From Eulemur rufifrons (taxonomy: Eukaryota; Chordata; Mammalia; Primates; Lemuridae), in the NCBI RefSeq assembly GCF_041146395.1, contig NC_090996.1, positions 27,676,738-27,740,737 of the forward strand: DNA of 64,000 bases. The letters are read 5' to 3'. Numbering within the stretch: the first letter of the stretch is position 1; every line of letters starts with the position of its first letter. Both the position numbers and the translations under genes were made by a program. Shown one piece after another: positions 1 through 10,343 of this stretch. The notes under the pieces are model-generated. The model ran no database searches and was not told the DNA's origin. It was given only the letters and a program-made list of their open reading frames with translations.

Positions 1-374
1 GAACCTCTGCTGTGTGGCTCAGTGTGCCTTGCCGACTTCCCTCCATGTCACCTTCTCTCCAGCCTCCCCCGCCCCCAACACGGTCAGCACCCAGCACCCC
101 CGCGTTTCTTCTCGTGTCCACCACACAGTCCCCAGATGTCATCCGTCTTTGTTTGGGCTGTTTCCCTGGTCCAGAACGCCTTGCTTTTTAGGTCTCTGCT
201 GCTGTGCCACCACCTCCGAGAGGCCTCCCGGGACGTGCCAGCTGGGCCCAGGCCCTCTCCAGCCCAACCTCCTCTCTCTCTCTCCTTCAAAGCACTGAGC
301 GCTTCCTGGGATGGGCTCATTCCTCACGGGGCGGCCCTCGCTTCCCCACCTCCCCTGCTAGGGTGTCACTGCGC

Positions 375-475
375 GAAGGCAAGGACCGGATCTCTCCGGT
401 TCACTCGTCCATCTCTAGAGCCTAACACAGTGCACGGAGATCACGAGAGGTTCAGTAACTGCTTGTGAAAAGAAC
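375..475 (+). repeat. L2 LINE 3' end fragment
   Basis: The segment runs in the order of an L2 3' end: GGCAAGGACCGGATCTCTC, then a 'cctaacacagtgca' core, then a 'gttcagtaactgcttgtgaa' tail. It is old and diverged. Confidence 0.6.
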
Positions 476-479
476 TATT

Positions 480-1590
480 AAATGGGGGCAGTTGCCAAAG
501 TCCAGACAAGAGATAACAAAGACCCCCACAGACTGGCCTGGAGACCCCTCCCTGGGTCCAAATACCCCCTGGGCAGGGCGTCAGTGAGCAGAAGGCCAGG
601 GACTAAGCAAGTGAAGGCAGGAAATGGGGTCTCTAGAAGCCCCATTTGTCACACGGGGCCCCCGGGAGGAGATCAGCGTCCACACAGGGGCCTGCCCCCC
701 GAGCAGCGAGCCCAGCTCTCAATGGGGTGCGAGGGATTTGTGAGTTTTCTGGTTGGGCTGCTGGGGTCGCAGCCAAAATGCAGATCAGCAGCGATGGCAC
801 TGGAGGCGAGCCCAGCGCGTGGAGCCTGCCAGACTCCTCTGGTGGCCGCTTAATGAGTCCTCGCCGCCTGTGGCCCTGCTGTCATGCTGTGTGGCACTCC
901 TATCATCACACTGCCGTCAACTGTGTTTTAGGACTATTAATAGCGAGCACTGGGAGTTAGGCCTGGCTTTAAAAAAGAACACTCAGAACTATTTTAATGG
1001 GAGTGTTTTTTCCCCTCTAGAAAAGGTTAACTTTATTTTGAGCTTCAAGAAGATACAGATATCATCAAATTAAGAGTAGCTGTTTTAAAGACGATGGACT
1101 GTTGAGAACGAGGCGACAAGGTACGGCTCCTAACACTAGTGCTCCGGCCTCTGCCCTCCGCGGGCTCCAGCGTCTCGTCTCCTGGGCTGTTCCTGGCAAA
1201 GGTGCCTTATCCCCAGTCGAGGGATGGCTGCCTCAGCGTCAGCCGACCTCACTGCAGTCCAGAACTTGGACCAGACCCCGAGGACCCCAGCCAAGGTCTC
1301 CTGGCTGTGTGACTCTATCCCGCGCCCACTGGAGGAGAAGCTCACCGAACCCATCCCTTCTTCCCAGCATGCCTTGCACACGCCCCAGGGTGGCTTCTGG
1401 GTAACGTGAGGGGACGGGGTGCATGAACCGCGTCCCCGCTGGACACAAAGGGGAAACGCCTTGCACTCCCCACCCCGCCCATTCACTTCTCTTCACCTCC
1501 CGGCCGCCAGCCTGGGCCGTGCCACCAGCACCTCCTCCCTGGTCTCTCTGCTTCCAGTGTGACCTTCCTCTCATTCTCCAGGTGTCACCT
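480..1590. other. Unique intron; nothing recognised except a conserved-looking core at about 895-1080
   Basis: No repeat or exon is recognised. Bases 895-1080 are AT-richer than their flanks and dense in TTTAAA and ATTAAT words with almost no CpG decay pattern, which by eye resembles conserved non-coding DNA. This is a guess without an alignment. Confidence 0.25.
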
Positions 1591-1599
1591 CCGACGGCA

Positions 1600-1790
1600 G
1601 GTGGAATCGTCCATTCACTCGTTCCACTCTCCCATCACCGATTGGTTCATTAGTTCGTTCAGACGTTCTCCGGGGCCCACCGGGACCAGGCACCAGGAGC
1701 AGAAGACAAGTAAGGCCTGGATCCTGCCCCACGGAGCTCACGGTCAGTTAAAAAGGACATGCTCATCGATCGTCACGAAACAGTGTGATA
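1600..1790 (-). repeat. L2 LINE fragment, antisense
   Basis: It shows the reversed L2 3' end: a run of 'attcactcgttc' words, then 'ccgggaccaggcacc', then a 'ctgccccacggagctcacgg' motif matching the antisense 'ccctgccctcatggagctt'. Confidence 0.5.
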
Positions 1791-1949
1791 AAGCTTGATA
1801 CACACTGATGAAGAGACACACAAAACCTACTGTGCCTGATCTGGAATGGGGGTCCCAGGAGCCTTCCCAGAGGCCTGCGTGGTGTAACAATTGCACGATG
1901 GGAGGAGCAGTGACAGTCGCTGTGGCAGCAGTAGGAACAGCTGTTACCA

Positions 1950-2215
1950 TGAACATCTACCAAGCACCTCCTCTGCCAGGCGCCGGCTGAGCTCACCTGT
2001 GCAGCACGCACGGTTTCACTTGTCCTCAGCAGCCCACACCACAGGGGCCTTCTGGCATTCCCGGTTTGGAGGGAGGCAGCCGAGACTCAGGTGTTTGAGC
2101 GCAGCTGCCCAGATACACAACCCCCTAGGGGCAGGGGTGGTGCCCGGACCTGGCCCCAGGAAGCCCGAGCTCTGAGCCTGTGACCTTGTCCACTGTGCTA
2201 TAGCCCAGGGAGAGG
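1950..2215 (-). repeat. MIR SINE, antisense
   Basis: It contains 'accaagcacctcctctgcc', a central 'gggaggcagccgagactcag' and the distal 'agctctgagcctgtgacc' in the order of a reversed MIR. Heavily diverged. Confidence 0.5.
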
Positions 2216-2454
2216 GGGGCTCCAGGGCAGGAATGAGCCTGGAGATGCCAAGCCCACAGCTTGGGGGGCACCACAGGATTCGGGCACAGAGGTCTACGGG
2301 GCTGGGGGGAAACTGGGACAGACCTGGGAGGCCAGGCTGGAGGACATGCACTCTACCCCTAGGGACCACAGGCATTTTAAGCAAGAGAGCAACAATCTTC
2401 CTTCTGTGAGACAGAAAAAAAGTTCTGATGCTTCAGTTTTAAAAAGCTACTCTG

Positions 2455-2945
2455 TTCTGTCCCTGCAGCATTGAAAATCTGCCTTTCCTCTCTCAGGCGT
2501 TAGCCAGCTGGGAGGTGTGGATGCAGTTAATCTAAACCGCAGGTCCAGTGCCGCCATCCCGGTCGCAGGGAATGAACCGCGCTCCCCTGCAAACGCACGT
2601 GAACCCGTGGACTTTGCTGCGCTGCCGGGGGAGCGCCCGGGCACACGACGCCCGTGCCTGAGCGGTCGTTTCCAGGGAGCCCATTATGCAACTGCTAATT
2701 GGGAAACTGAGGAGAAAAATTCCCGTTATTGCCACTTTAAAAACTCTCGGTGGAGACATCCGAGAGCAAGGAATAGTCGGGTGTGATAAGGCCGCCTAGC
2801 AGCAGCAGCTTCCCAGTCATCCGGGAGCCCTGGTAAAGCTTCTGATTGGGAGCTTTTAGCAGAGCTGCACGGAGCAGCCTCACGTGATTAACTCGGAGGA
2901 GATGATACAATTGCAAACTTAGAAAAGGGAACCGTCCTATTCTTT
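2455..2945. other. Conserved-looking non-coding segment with a short CpG cluster
   Basis: Bases about 2565-2680 carry many CpGs in a region that is otherwise CpG-poor. The stretch 2680-2945 has low repeat content and homeodomain-type words (CTAATTGG at about 2694, GTGATTAACT at about 2884). There is no open frame with splice sites. The enhancer-like reading is inference from composition only. Confidence 0.3.
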
Positions 2946-3360
2946 ACGCCGGGAACGGGCCCCAGTGTTCACGAGGAAGGTCCTGGTGTTCGCATCTGGG
3001 CGAGGGACCTGGTGGAGAAATTCTAAGCAAGTCCTTTAACTTGTTTAACAAGTTGTTTTCTAGATGCACAGGAGCTGGAGCGTATTGGGTGTGGATGGAA
3101 GAAGGGGAGGACGAGGGGCTTGGGGGGATGTGTCTCTAAGGCATCCTGGTGAGACCCTCCCCCGTGAGCCCCTGAGACATCCACCTACCCCGAAGGGAGG
3201 AGGGAAGCAAGGTCCTGTCAACTGTCCCACCCCCGCCACTCCATGCCACCACCACTCACCAAGTTTTGCTAATCGGCTGGGCAGGACAGAGAAGGATAAG
3301 AAACAGGCCTAGCGCTGTGAAGGTCATCCTTTCCCTCCTTCCCTCCCTCTCTGGACACTT
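2946..3360. other. Unique intron, nothing recognised
   Basis: No repeat, exon or structured element is seen. The segment is moderately GC-rich and contains a short duplicated 'cttgttt/acaagttgtttt' run near 3038-3058. Confidence 0.5.
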
Positions 3361-3364
3361 CCTG

Positions 3365-3500
3365 AGCCCCAGGGACATTATTAAGTTATCCATGTAAACA
3401 AACATTGATTTGACACCCTCTCTGTGCCAGGCCCTGTTAGCAAAGATGAAAAGCACCGAGTTCTTGCTCAAAGGCATTCACTGTCTACCGTGCAGTCACA
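3365..3500 (-). repeat. L2-class fragment, antisense
   Basis: The order 'aaacattgatttgacaccct', 'tgtgccaggccctgtt', 'tcttgctcaaaggcattcac' matches the reversed L2 3' end. Confidence 0.5.
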
Positions 3501-4114
3501 CGTCCCAGCATCCATTAGGCACCACAGTCTACAGAATTCCATCCACCCACCCACATGTCCCCTGGGCGCTGCCTTGTCCCGGGGCCTGTGCTGAGAACGA
3601 GCTAGGGGTGAGCACGGCAGCTGCCCGCCCAGAGCCGCAGCCCAGAAGCCCATCACTCTCACAAGGCTGCAGGAGGCTGCCGTGCCAGGCTGGGGCCCCT
3701 GAGAAGACAGGTCACAGTGCCGGGTCACAGGCCATGGAGGACAACAGACAGGTGGGTCATCAACCACACAGGGCGGCAGGAAGTGAGAGGCGCTTCTGAC
3801 GTGGAGGGTGGAGTCCCCTCCTAGCTGGGCCTTGTGGAAGTGTCTGGGAAGCAGGAGGCACTTGGACGCTGGTCTCGAGGGATGGGAGGATGTCAACAGA
3901 CGTGACAGGAGGGAGGACGTGCCTCAGCGAGGTACGGGGGAAGGGCTGAGTCGGGTGGCTCCTGTCAATGACAGGGACGGCGCCAGGTGCAGACTGAGCC
4001 CGACAATGGGGCACGGGGTGGGTTCAGAGAGAGCACGAGAGAGGCCAGAGGCCCAGCACTGGGGGTCTCCGCACGCAGGGAAGGGAGAGCAACATGTGGG
4101 CTTCTGCTGCCAAG

Positions 4115-4275
4115 CAACAGGTACCGCTCTGAGGCTGGAATTATCACCCACTTCACAGCTGAGGAAACTGAGGCACAGAGAGTTGCACAGGAGGAAAGCA
4201 GTGGAGCCAGGGCTCGAACCCGGGCAGCTGGGCGCCAGAGCTCACGTCTCACCCACCCGGCCACGCTGCCTCCCA
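4115..4275 (-). repeat. MIR SINE, antisense
   Basis: The diagnostic 'gctgaggaaactgaggcaca' and 'gggctcgaacccgggcag' are present in the order of a reversed MIR, including the degenerate tRNA B-box region. Confidence 0.75.
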
Positions 4276-4429
4276 TGAGCGCTGCTTGCGGATCCCGAGG
4301 ATGAGAAAGTCTAGGCCTGTGAGGAGTGACCCCAGTGATAACCACCCCCCCCAGGCCCTCCAGGACGAACGTTAACAGTGACTGGGCGACAGGCACTTCG
4401 GGTCCCCGGGGAGGGTCACATCCAAGATC

Positions 4430-4645
4430 TGACCACACTCATTCCCTGCAGAGAAACCTTCGGTGGTGCCCCGGTGCCTTCAGGATCCGTGTCAGGCTCC
4501 CCAGCGTAGCACTCACGGCCCTGCCTGCCGCTCCAGCGTCACCCCCGCACCTGGGCAGGGCTCCGTGCCCTGGGCACTTTCACATCACCAAGGAGATGCT
4601 CCTACCCTGGCACCGCACGCTGCCACTCCCTCGTGGTCGACAAGT
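4430..4645 (+). repeat. L2 LINE body fragment
   Basis: It shows the L2 'cttcaatggctcccc... ctcaggataaagtc' region as 'cttcggtggtgccccggtgc' and 'cttcaggatccgtgtcagg'. Diverged. Confidence 0.45.
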
Positions 4646-5319
4646 GAGCGCCCTCACAATGCCCCGAATCATTCCACAGTCTGTCCTATCTGTGATGGTC
4701 ACCGGGGGTCTGGGTTAGAGACCCTCAGAGATTTCAACAGCAGCAGTGGCATCATCAGGTGGGACCATCTCTAACTGTCAGGACTGCAGCCTCTACGATC
4801 GGTGCAAATCCTCCACTGCCGATGCCACAGGCTGACATGGCTCAGTGGGCACAGAGAGCGAAACGGGGACTGAATGTTAGCCCCAGCCAATGTGTGCTGA
4901 ACGCCAGGAACTGAATGGAGGCGCCTATGAATATCATCTCTAACCCTAGCAACGTTACCTAGATGAGGCTCACAGAAGATAAGGACCAAGCGCCTTCCTC
5001 TCTGCTCAGCCGGCATCATGTCCCCAAGGAGGTCCCCTGGGGGTTGGACATGGCTGGAGGAAGAGGCGGCCTTCAAAGCCAGCCAAGGAAGAGAAGGTGG
5101 TGAGAGATCTGCACCCCTCCCTGGAGCGAGTGTGGAGAAAAGAGACCAGGAGCGAAGCAAACACCCCAGAGCCCATCCCACACTGCGGCGGCCGGGGGTG
5201 GCAAGCTCCACACCTCAGGGGCCGGGCCCGGTGGGCAGGGTGAAGGTGTGAGCCGCACGATGCCGAGAGCGACGGGAATGCTCCAGCAGGTAACGGCCAT
5301 GAGAAGGCGGGAGCCCACG

Positions 5320-5480
5320 GTGCCAGCGATTCCGGCTTTTAAAGGGAAGCATCAAATCCGGATTGTTAAGTAAAATCTCTCAATTCTCAAATTCTTTGGC
5401 AGCTAATTCAAATGCTTGACTATCACGGTGCAGACCAAACAGTGTATCTTCAGGCCATCCAGAAACAACAGGAAAAAATC
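5320..5480. other. AT-rich unique segment, possibly conserved
   Basis: It is AT-rich inside GC-rich flanks and free of recognised repeats. No exon signature is seen. Low confidence. Confidence 0.2.
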
Positions 5481-5794
5481 AACAGGTCATCGAGAACAGG
5501 GCTGTGCAGGAATGTTTCCAACCCACCGTGACAGCTCGTCTGGCCGTGCTACTGAGAGTGGCCCTGCTCCATGCCTCTGCAGGCCAAGCACGTGTCTACA
5601 GGAACAATCCAGACACCGCAGGAAGGGGTGGACAGCTCGGCCTGCAGCGCAGGGCTGGGACTGTGTGACAGTGCCGTTCCTCTGGATTCCCGTCTGCGAC
5701 CGTAACTGCTACGGACGGAACACCCACCACACCCACCAGCGGCCAGACCAGTCAAAAGATGGCTTTCCAGCCAATCTTCAAAAACTTTCTTCCC

Positions 5795-5945
5795 ACGGAG
5801 GTAGCAGCATCTCCATTTTACAGATAAGGGAATCTGAGACTCAGAGAGACGAAGTTACTTGTCCATGGTCGTGGTAACTATAGTCAGAGCTGGGGTTTGA
5901 ACCCAGGGCCGTCCACCTTCCAGGCCCAGCGGCTCTGCTGTCCCT
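5795..5945 (-). repeat. MIR SINE, antisense
   Basis: 'ctccattttacagataaggg' is followed by 'ctgagactcagagagacgaa' and 'ggggtttgaacccagggcc', the reversed MIR core and B-box region. Confidence 0.8.
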
Positions 5946-5974
5946 CACTGTGCCTTTACTTGCACAGGGGACTT

Positions 5975-6075
5975 TACGAAAACGCCATTCAATCAACAGC
6001 CCTTGACTGGGCCCCGGCCGCGTGCCTGGTGCCATGCCGGGGACGGGTGGGATGAGAGAGGCAGAGGACGGAAGT
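5975..6075 (-). repeat. L2 fragment, antisense
   Basis: It resembles the reversed L2 3' end with 'cgcgtgcctggtgccatgcc' and 'ggggacgggtgggatgagag'. Confidence 0.4.
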
Positions 6076-6339
6076 CCCACCCTTTGGGACATTTGAGTTT
6101 ATGAGTTTAATGCAAACCAAACACATAAGACGCAGTGGGGAAGAAAAGGGGTCATTTTAAAGTTCTACTTGGGAGCATTATTTACCCCAGACAGTCTCTG
6201 GAGTTTTCCCGTAAGACGGAAAGTAAAAATTAAATCAGATTCAAGTAAGGAACCATTCTAGCTAGAGTGAAGAAACGTCCCAACTCAGCATCTTAGCTTC
6301 TCTGTCTGTACAGGGAGAGGGTGGGAGCTGTCGCCACCC

Positions 6340-6450
6340 ATTTATCCCCCCAGCGTGATGTGCCAGGCGCCGTGCTAGGAGCTGGGCACAGCGGTATGTT
6401 AGACGACTGAGCAGAAAGTCGGTGCTCGCGGAGTGTCTACACGCCGCGCT
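6340..6450 (-). repeat. L2 fragment, antisense
   Basis: 'gtgccaggcgccgtgctagg' followed by 'agctgggcacagcgg' matches the reversed L2 3' end. Confidence 0.55.
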
Positions 6451-6954
6451 CCATTTGCAGTGACCTCGGCAGTGAGGGTGGGGTCACTGGACTAACTCTG
6501 GCCGATGGTCAGTGAGCAGCAGTGGTGACACCCAGGTCCAGCTGGGGGCGGCTCAGGGCTGGCGTCTCTCTCATCTCTCTCTGCGGGGTGCTGCAGAGAT
6601 CTGGGGCCATTACCTCCCCTTCCCCCCACCACTTCTCTCAATGCTCCTGTAAAACGTGCTCCACACGTCCCCGTTCGCCTCAAAAGACCTGCTGACAGCT
6701 GGAGGACAGGGATGGCCCACTCCGGTGCACACGCTGGGCCACTGAGGCACAGACCTCCCTGGAAGCCACGAACTGAATCAAGGCCCCGAGACCTCAGAGT
6801 CCCTGAGAGCCAAAAGGGACTTCTGAGCTCATGGAGTTCAGGGGTCCCCAGAACCCTGGAGTGGGGCTGCATCCGGGAGATACAGGGAGGCCCTAATTCA
6901 ACAAAATGGCTCCTCCTTTATCTGTTTAAAGTACTGGGGGTAACAATGTTGGTA

Positions 6955-7218
6955 GAAAGAGCAGCTGCCATTTACTAAGTGCTCCCTTAGTGCTGGGCTT
7001 GGTTTTAAACACTTTTCATACATTGTCCCAGTAACTATTAAAGTAACTAATAATTTAAAACACTGTAACTAAACCCATTTTACAGATGAGGAAATTGGGG
7101 CACCAAGTTGGAATATTTGTTCAAGGTCAAATACCCACTTAGCAATGGGAACCAAGTCAAGCCCTAGCCTATCTGACTTCAGAATCCACCTATTTAACCC
7201 ACTGTCCTAACCCCATGG
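6955..7218 (-). repeat. MIR SINE, antisense, seed of the adjacent minisatellite
   Basis: The reversed MIR is nearly full length: 'ccatttactaagtgctccct', 'cccattttacagatgaggaa', 'caagtcaagccctagcct'. Its last 36 bases (7183-7218), which correspond to the MIR 5' head, align base for base with the 37-bp minisatellite unit that begins at 7219. The MIR therefore looks like the origin of the array. Confidence 0.8.
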
Positions 7219-8291
7219 AAATCGCCAATTTAACCAGGCTATCCAGATCCCATGGAATCCGCCTATTTAAGCAGGCTGTCCTGATCCCATGGAATCCGCC
7301 TATTTAACCAGGCTGTCCTGATCCCACGGAATCCGCCTATTTAACCAGGTTATCCTGATCCCACGGAATCCACCTATTTAACCAGGTTATCCTGATCCCA
7401 CGGAATCCGTCTATTTAACCAGGCTGTCCTGATCCCACGGAATCCGCCTATGTAAACAGGCTGTCCTGATCCCACGGAATCCGCCTATTTAACCAGGCTG
7501 TCCTGATCCCAAGGAATCCGCCTATTTAACCAGGCTGTCCTGATCCCACGGAATCCGCCTATTTAACCAGCCTGTCCGGATCCCACGGAATCCGCCTATT
7601 TAAACAGGCTGTCCTGATCCCACGGAATCCACCTATTTAACCAGGTTATCCTGATCCCACGGAATCCGTCTATTTAACCAGGCTGTCCTGATCCCACGGA
7701 ATCCGCCTATGTAAACAGGCTGTCCTGATCCCACGGAATCCGCCTATTTAACCAGGCTGTCCTGATCCCACGGAATCCGCCTATTTAACCAGGCTGTCCT
7801 GATCCCACGGAATCCGCCTATTTAACCAGGCTGTCCTGATCCCACGGAATCCGCCTATTTAACCAGGCTGTCCTGATCCCACGGAATCCGCCTATTTAAC
7901 CAGGCTGTCCAGATCTCACGGAATCCGCCTATTTAACCAGGCTGTCCAGATCCCACGGAATCCGCCTCTTTAACCAGGCTGTCCTGATCCCACGGAATCC
8001 GCCTATTTAACCAGGCTGTCCTGATCCCACGGAATCCGCCTATTTAACCAGGCTGTCCAGATCCCACGGAATCCGCCTATTTAACCAGGCTGTCCAGATC
8101 CCACGGAATCCGCCTCTTTAACCAGGCTGTCCAGATCCCACGGAATCCGCCTATTTAAACAGGCTGTCCTGATCCCACGGAATCCGCCTATTTAAACAGG
8201 CTGTCCTGATCCCACGGAATCCGCCTATTTAACCACGCTGTCCTGATCCCACGGAATCCGCCTATTTAACCACGCTGTCCTGATCCCATGG
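7219..8291 (+). repeat. 37-bp minisatellite, 29 units, no length variation
   Basis: Every unit ends in CACGG, CATGG or one AAGG at 7218 + 37n, from 7255 to 8291, so 29 units carry no insertion or deletion. The consensus begins AATCCGCCTATTTAACCAGG and continues CTGTCCTGATCCCACGG. A founder unit of 36 bases (7183-7218) lies in the flanking MIR. CATGG variants sit at both edges and CACGG fills the middle, the usual sign of interior homogenisation. Three consecutive units at 7367-7477 recur exactly at 7626-7736, 7 units later; a CCTCTTT variant recurs 4 units apart (7959, 8107). Two CpGs per consensus unit give about 54% GC and observed/expected near 0.8, so the array formally meets CpG-island criteria. 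The unit is not a multiple of three and contains TAA, so it does not code. Confidence 0.98.
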
Positions 8292-8880
8292 GGGTGCCAC
8301 TGCCACAGTAACATAAGTAAAACGAAATCAAAAAGTGGTCCCTACTCCAAGTCTTACAAAGAAGAACCCGAAGCCCAGCATGGCTGTCTCCTCCAATCCC
8401 CAGCCTGGAGTTCCTTCCCGAGATCACACTAAACACACCTAGGCTGCTGAGTCAGCTGACAGCCAAGGAGCCATTCTCTGAAAAGAACTTTTATTTCCAG
8501 GCAGCAGGCAAGTATGATACCAATACACTTAGGAAAGTCCAGCCCACATAATGAAAATACGGAAGTCGCACCTGTAACATTCTGGGTGCATTCACTGCAG
8601 CCCAGGAGCTGCCTCCAGGGCATGTGGCAGAGGCATCAGCTGACACCCCAACGCACACCCCCCTTCCAGGGGGCAGACTCCTCTCTGGAGAGCAGTGGCC
8701 CGGCCAGTGGCTACACGTCCTGGGCCCTCGTGCATCTAGGTGAAGCCAATCCGACGTTAAGGAGGAGTAATGCTTCACGGCTGGGCCGCAGCATTTAAGA
8801 CACGGCTGTGCCTGCTTTGCTCCCTCCCGCTTCCCTCTCTGCCCTCCGGGGAGGAGTATTCCAAGGCCCTCAGGGGCAGC
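8292..8880. other. Unique intron
   Basis: No repeat or exon is recognised. A CTCF-like word (CTTCCAGGGGGCAG, 8663-8676) is the only feature of note. Confidence 0.4.
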
Positions 8881-8881
8881 A

Positions 8882-9055
8882 AAGTAGATAAAGTTTTATG
8901 AGAACACGACCATCGCATCCTTTCTGTGTCGTCTGTAACTGTTTTCACACTACAACGAAATTCCATAGTTGGGACTGAGCCCCTACGGCCTTCAAAGCTG
9001 AATATCTACTGTGTGGCCCTTTACAGAGAAAGTTTGTTGCCCCCTGCCCTAGGGG
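8882..9055 (-). repeat. hAT-type MITE (AGCAAACTTT...ATAAAGTTTTAT family), antisense, partial
   Basis: The order is 'ataaagttttatgagaacac', 'ctacggccttcaaagctgaa', 'tggccctttacagagaaagt'. It is the same family as the copies at 31135, 33110, 56225 and 57597. The left end is truncated. Confidence 0.65.
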
Positions 9056-9319
9056 ATGTCACGACTCAGAATGGAAAGACCGTGGGTCTTTGCACAAGCC
9101 ACTTGTTAACATAAACACCTGGACAATAATGTCAACAAGAAACAGAAAGTCTGGAGGTTAACTTTGTTACAGCGGCTGGCTCTGTCCCAGCGAACACATG
9201 TGGAAAATGGAATGGGGGGGCTCCATCTGCACTGGTCACCGACGGTCCAGACTGGGGGTCGTGGGGCCAGCACACAATTGGCAACTCGGGACAGTAGCCA
9301 AGATTCTCTTCCTCTGACT

Positions 9320-9680
9320 GCACGTAGCAGCTCACATTTGTTGAGGGCTCGCTCAGTGCCAGGCACGGTGCTGAAAGCTTTGACGTGGTGGAACCCAGGC
9401 CGGGGAGTTAGACCACCTGCGTTTGAGTCCTGGCTCCACCACTTGCTGGGTCTGTGGCCTTAGAAAAGTCATTTCAGCTTTATCATCTCTGAAAGAGGGA
9501 CAACAGTAGCTGCAGCGCCTGACACAGGTGGGCACGTAGTTCGTGTTAGCTATCACCATCATCTCTGTCGGGCCACTTAATTCTTACAATAACCTACAAG
9601 TTCAGTACAATAATTATTCCCACTAGCAGATAAGCACATAAGACGCGGTCTTCGCTCCGCAGTTCACAGCCGTGGCAGAC
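9320..9680 (-). repeat. MIR SINE, antisense, split by a second MIR
   Basis: The left half (9320-9390) reads 'catttgttgagggctcgctc' and 'agtgccaggcacggtgctga'. The right half (about 9570-9680) resumes with 'cttaattcttacaataacct' and 'aataattattcccactagca', exactly where a MIR consensus would continue. The gap holds the MIR at 9390-9565. Confidence 0.6.
9390..9565 (+). repeat. MIR SINE inserted in another MIR
   Basis: 'gcgtttgagtcctggctcca', 'ccacttgctgggtctgtggc' and 'cagctttatcatctctgaaa' follow in MIR sense order, inside an older MIR of opposite orientation. Confidence 0.7.
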
Positions 9681-10219
9681 CAGAGAATGCAAAACCGAGT
9701 GATGGTTAGAAGACGGTGAGATACGGGCTGCGTTAAGGACGAGCCTCGGGGAAAGGGACGTGGAGGAGGAGAAGAAGGGTTGGGCTGGACTTGGTGGGTC
9801 GGTGGAGAGGGAAGTGTGGTTAGGATAATCTTCCCAGACCAGGCAGGGAGACCCGCCTTCCACCATCTGCTGACCGCAGGTGATGCTCTTACACCTGCCT
9901 TTTCTCAAGCCCCTGATGTGCTGCCTTTGCTGAACATAAGATTCCAAGAATCCCCACTAGATAAAATTCTAGGGAGCTCAGTGATTTCTTTCGTCTTTCA
10001 TTTCTTTCTTTTTACGGTAATCAAATGGACAGTACCCTTCTCAATGCTCACTCTATTCCCGCCTTATCACTTTAGATGCCTTCACCGAAGCTTCGATTAA
10101 AAGAATTTTTAATAGATAACTTTTCTACCTTTTGCCTGTGGAGCATCCATCCCCTCTATGCCTCTGTTAGGAGCATATAATAACCCCTTCAGAGATCTCC
10201 CATTTCCCATTTTCAGTCC

Positions 10220-10343
10220 ACGTCATTGGGAAGGGCCGCTACCCTCCTCCCTAGCTGCAGGGGCAGCACATGAGTCAGGACCCGAAATTAGGGTGCTCCA
10301 TCCCCCTGGCCACAGGGATTAGCTCAAGAATGGGCACGTGAAC
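10220..10343 (+). repeat. Left part of an old interspersed repeat interrupted by L1
   Basis: The segment ends in AAGAATGGGCACGTGAAC. The same word in degraded form, AAGAACAGGCACATGAC, stands at 13219-13235 after the L1 poly-A, where the repeat resumes. I know the family by sight ('gaatgaagccaacacagagg' type) but do not assert a name. Confidence 0.6.

Noticed and set aside
4200..4230. tRNA-like B-box words (GGGCTCGAACCCGGG and similar, also near 5890 and 36620)
   Set aside because: They belong to MIR SINEs, which are tRNA-derived. No cloverleaf can be drawn around them.
7219..8291. Array read as a CRISPR or as spaced direct repeats
   Set aside because: Units abut without spacers and the context is a primate intron. 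It is a minisatellite.
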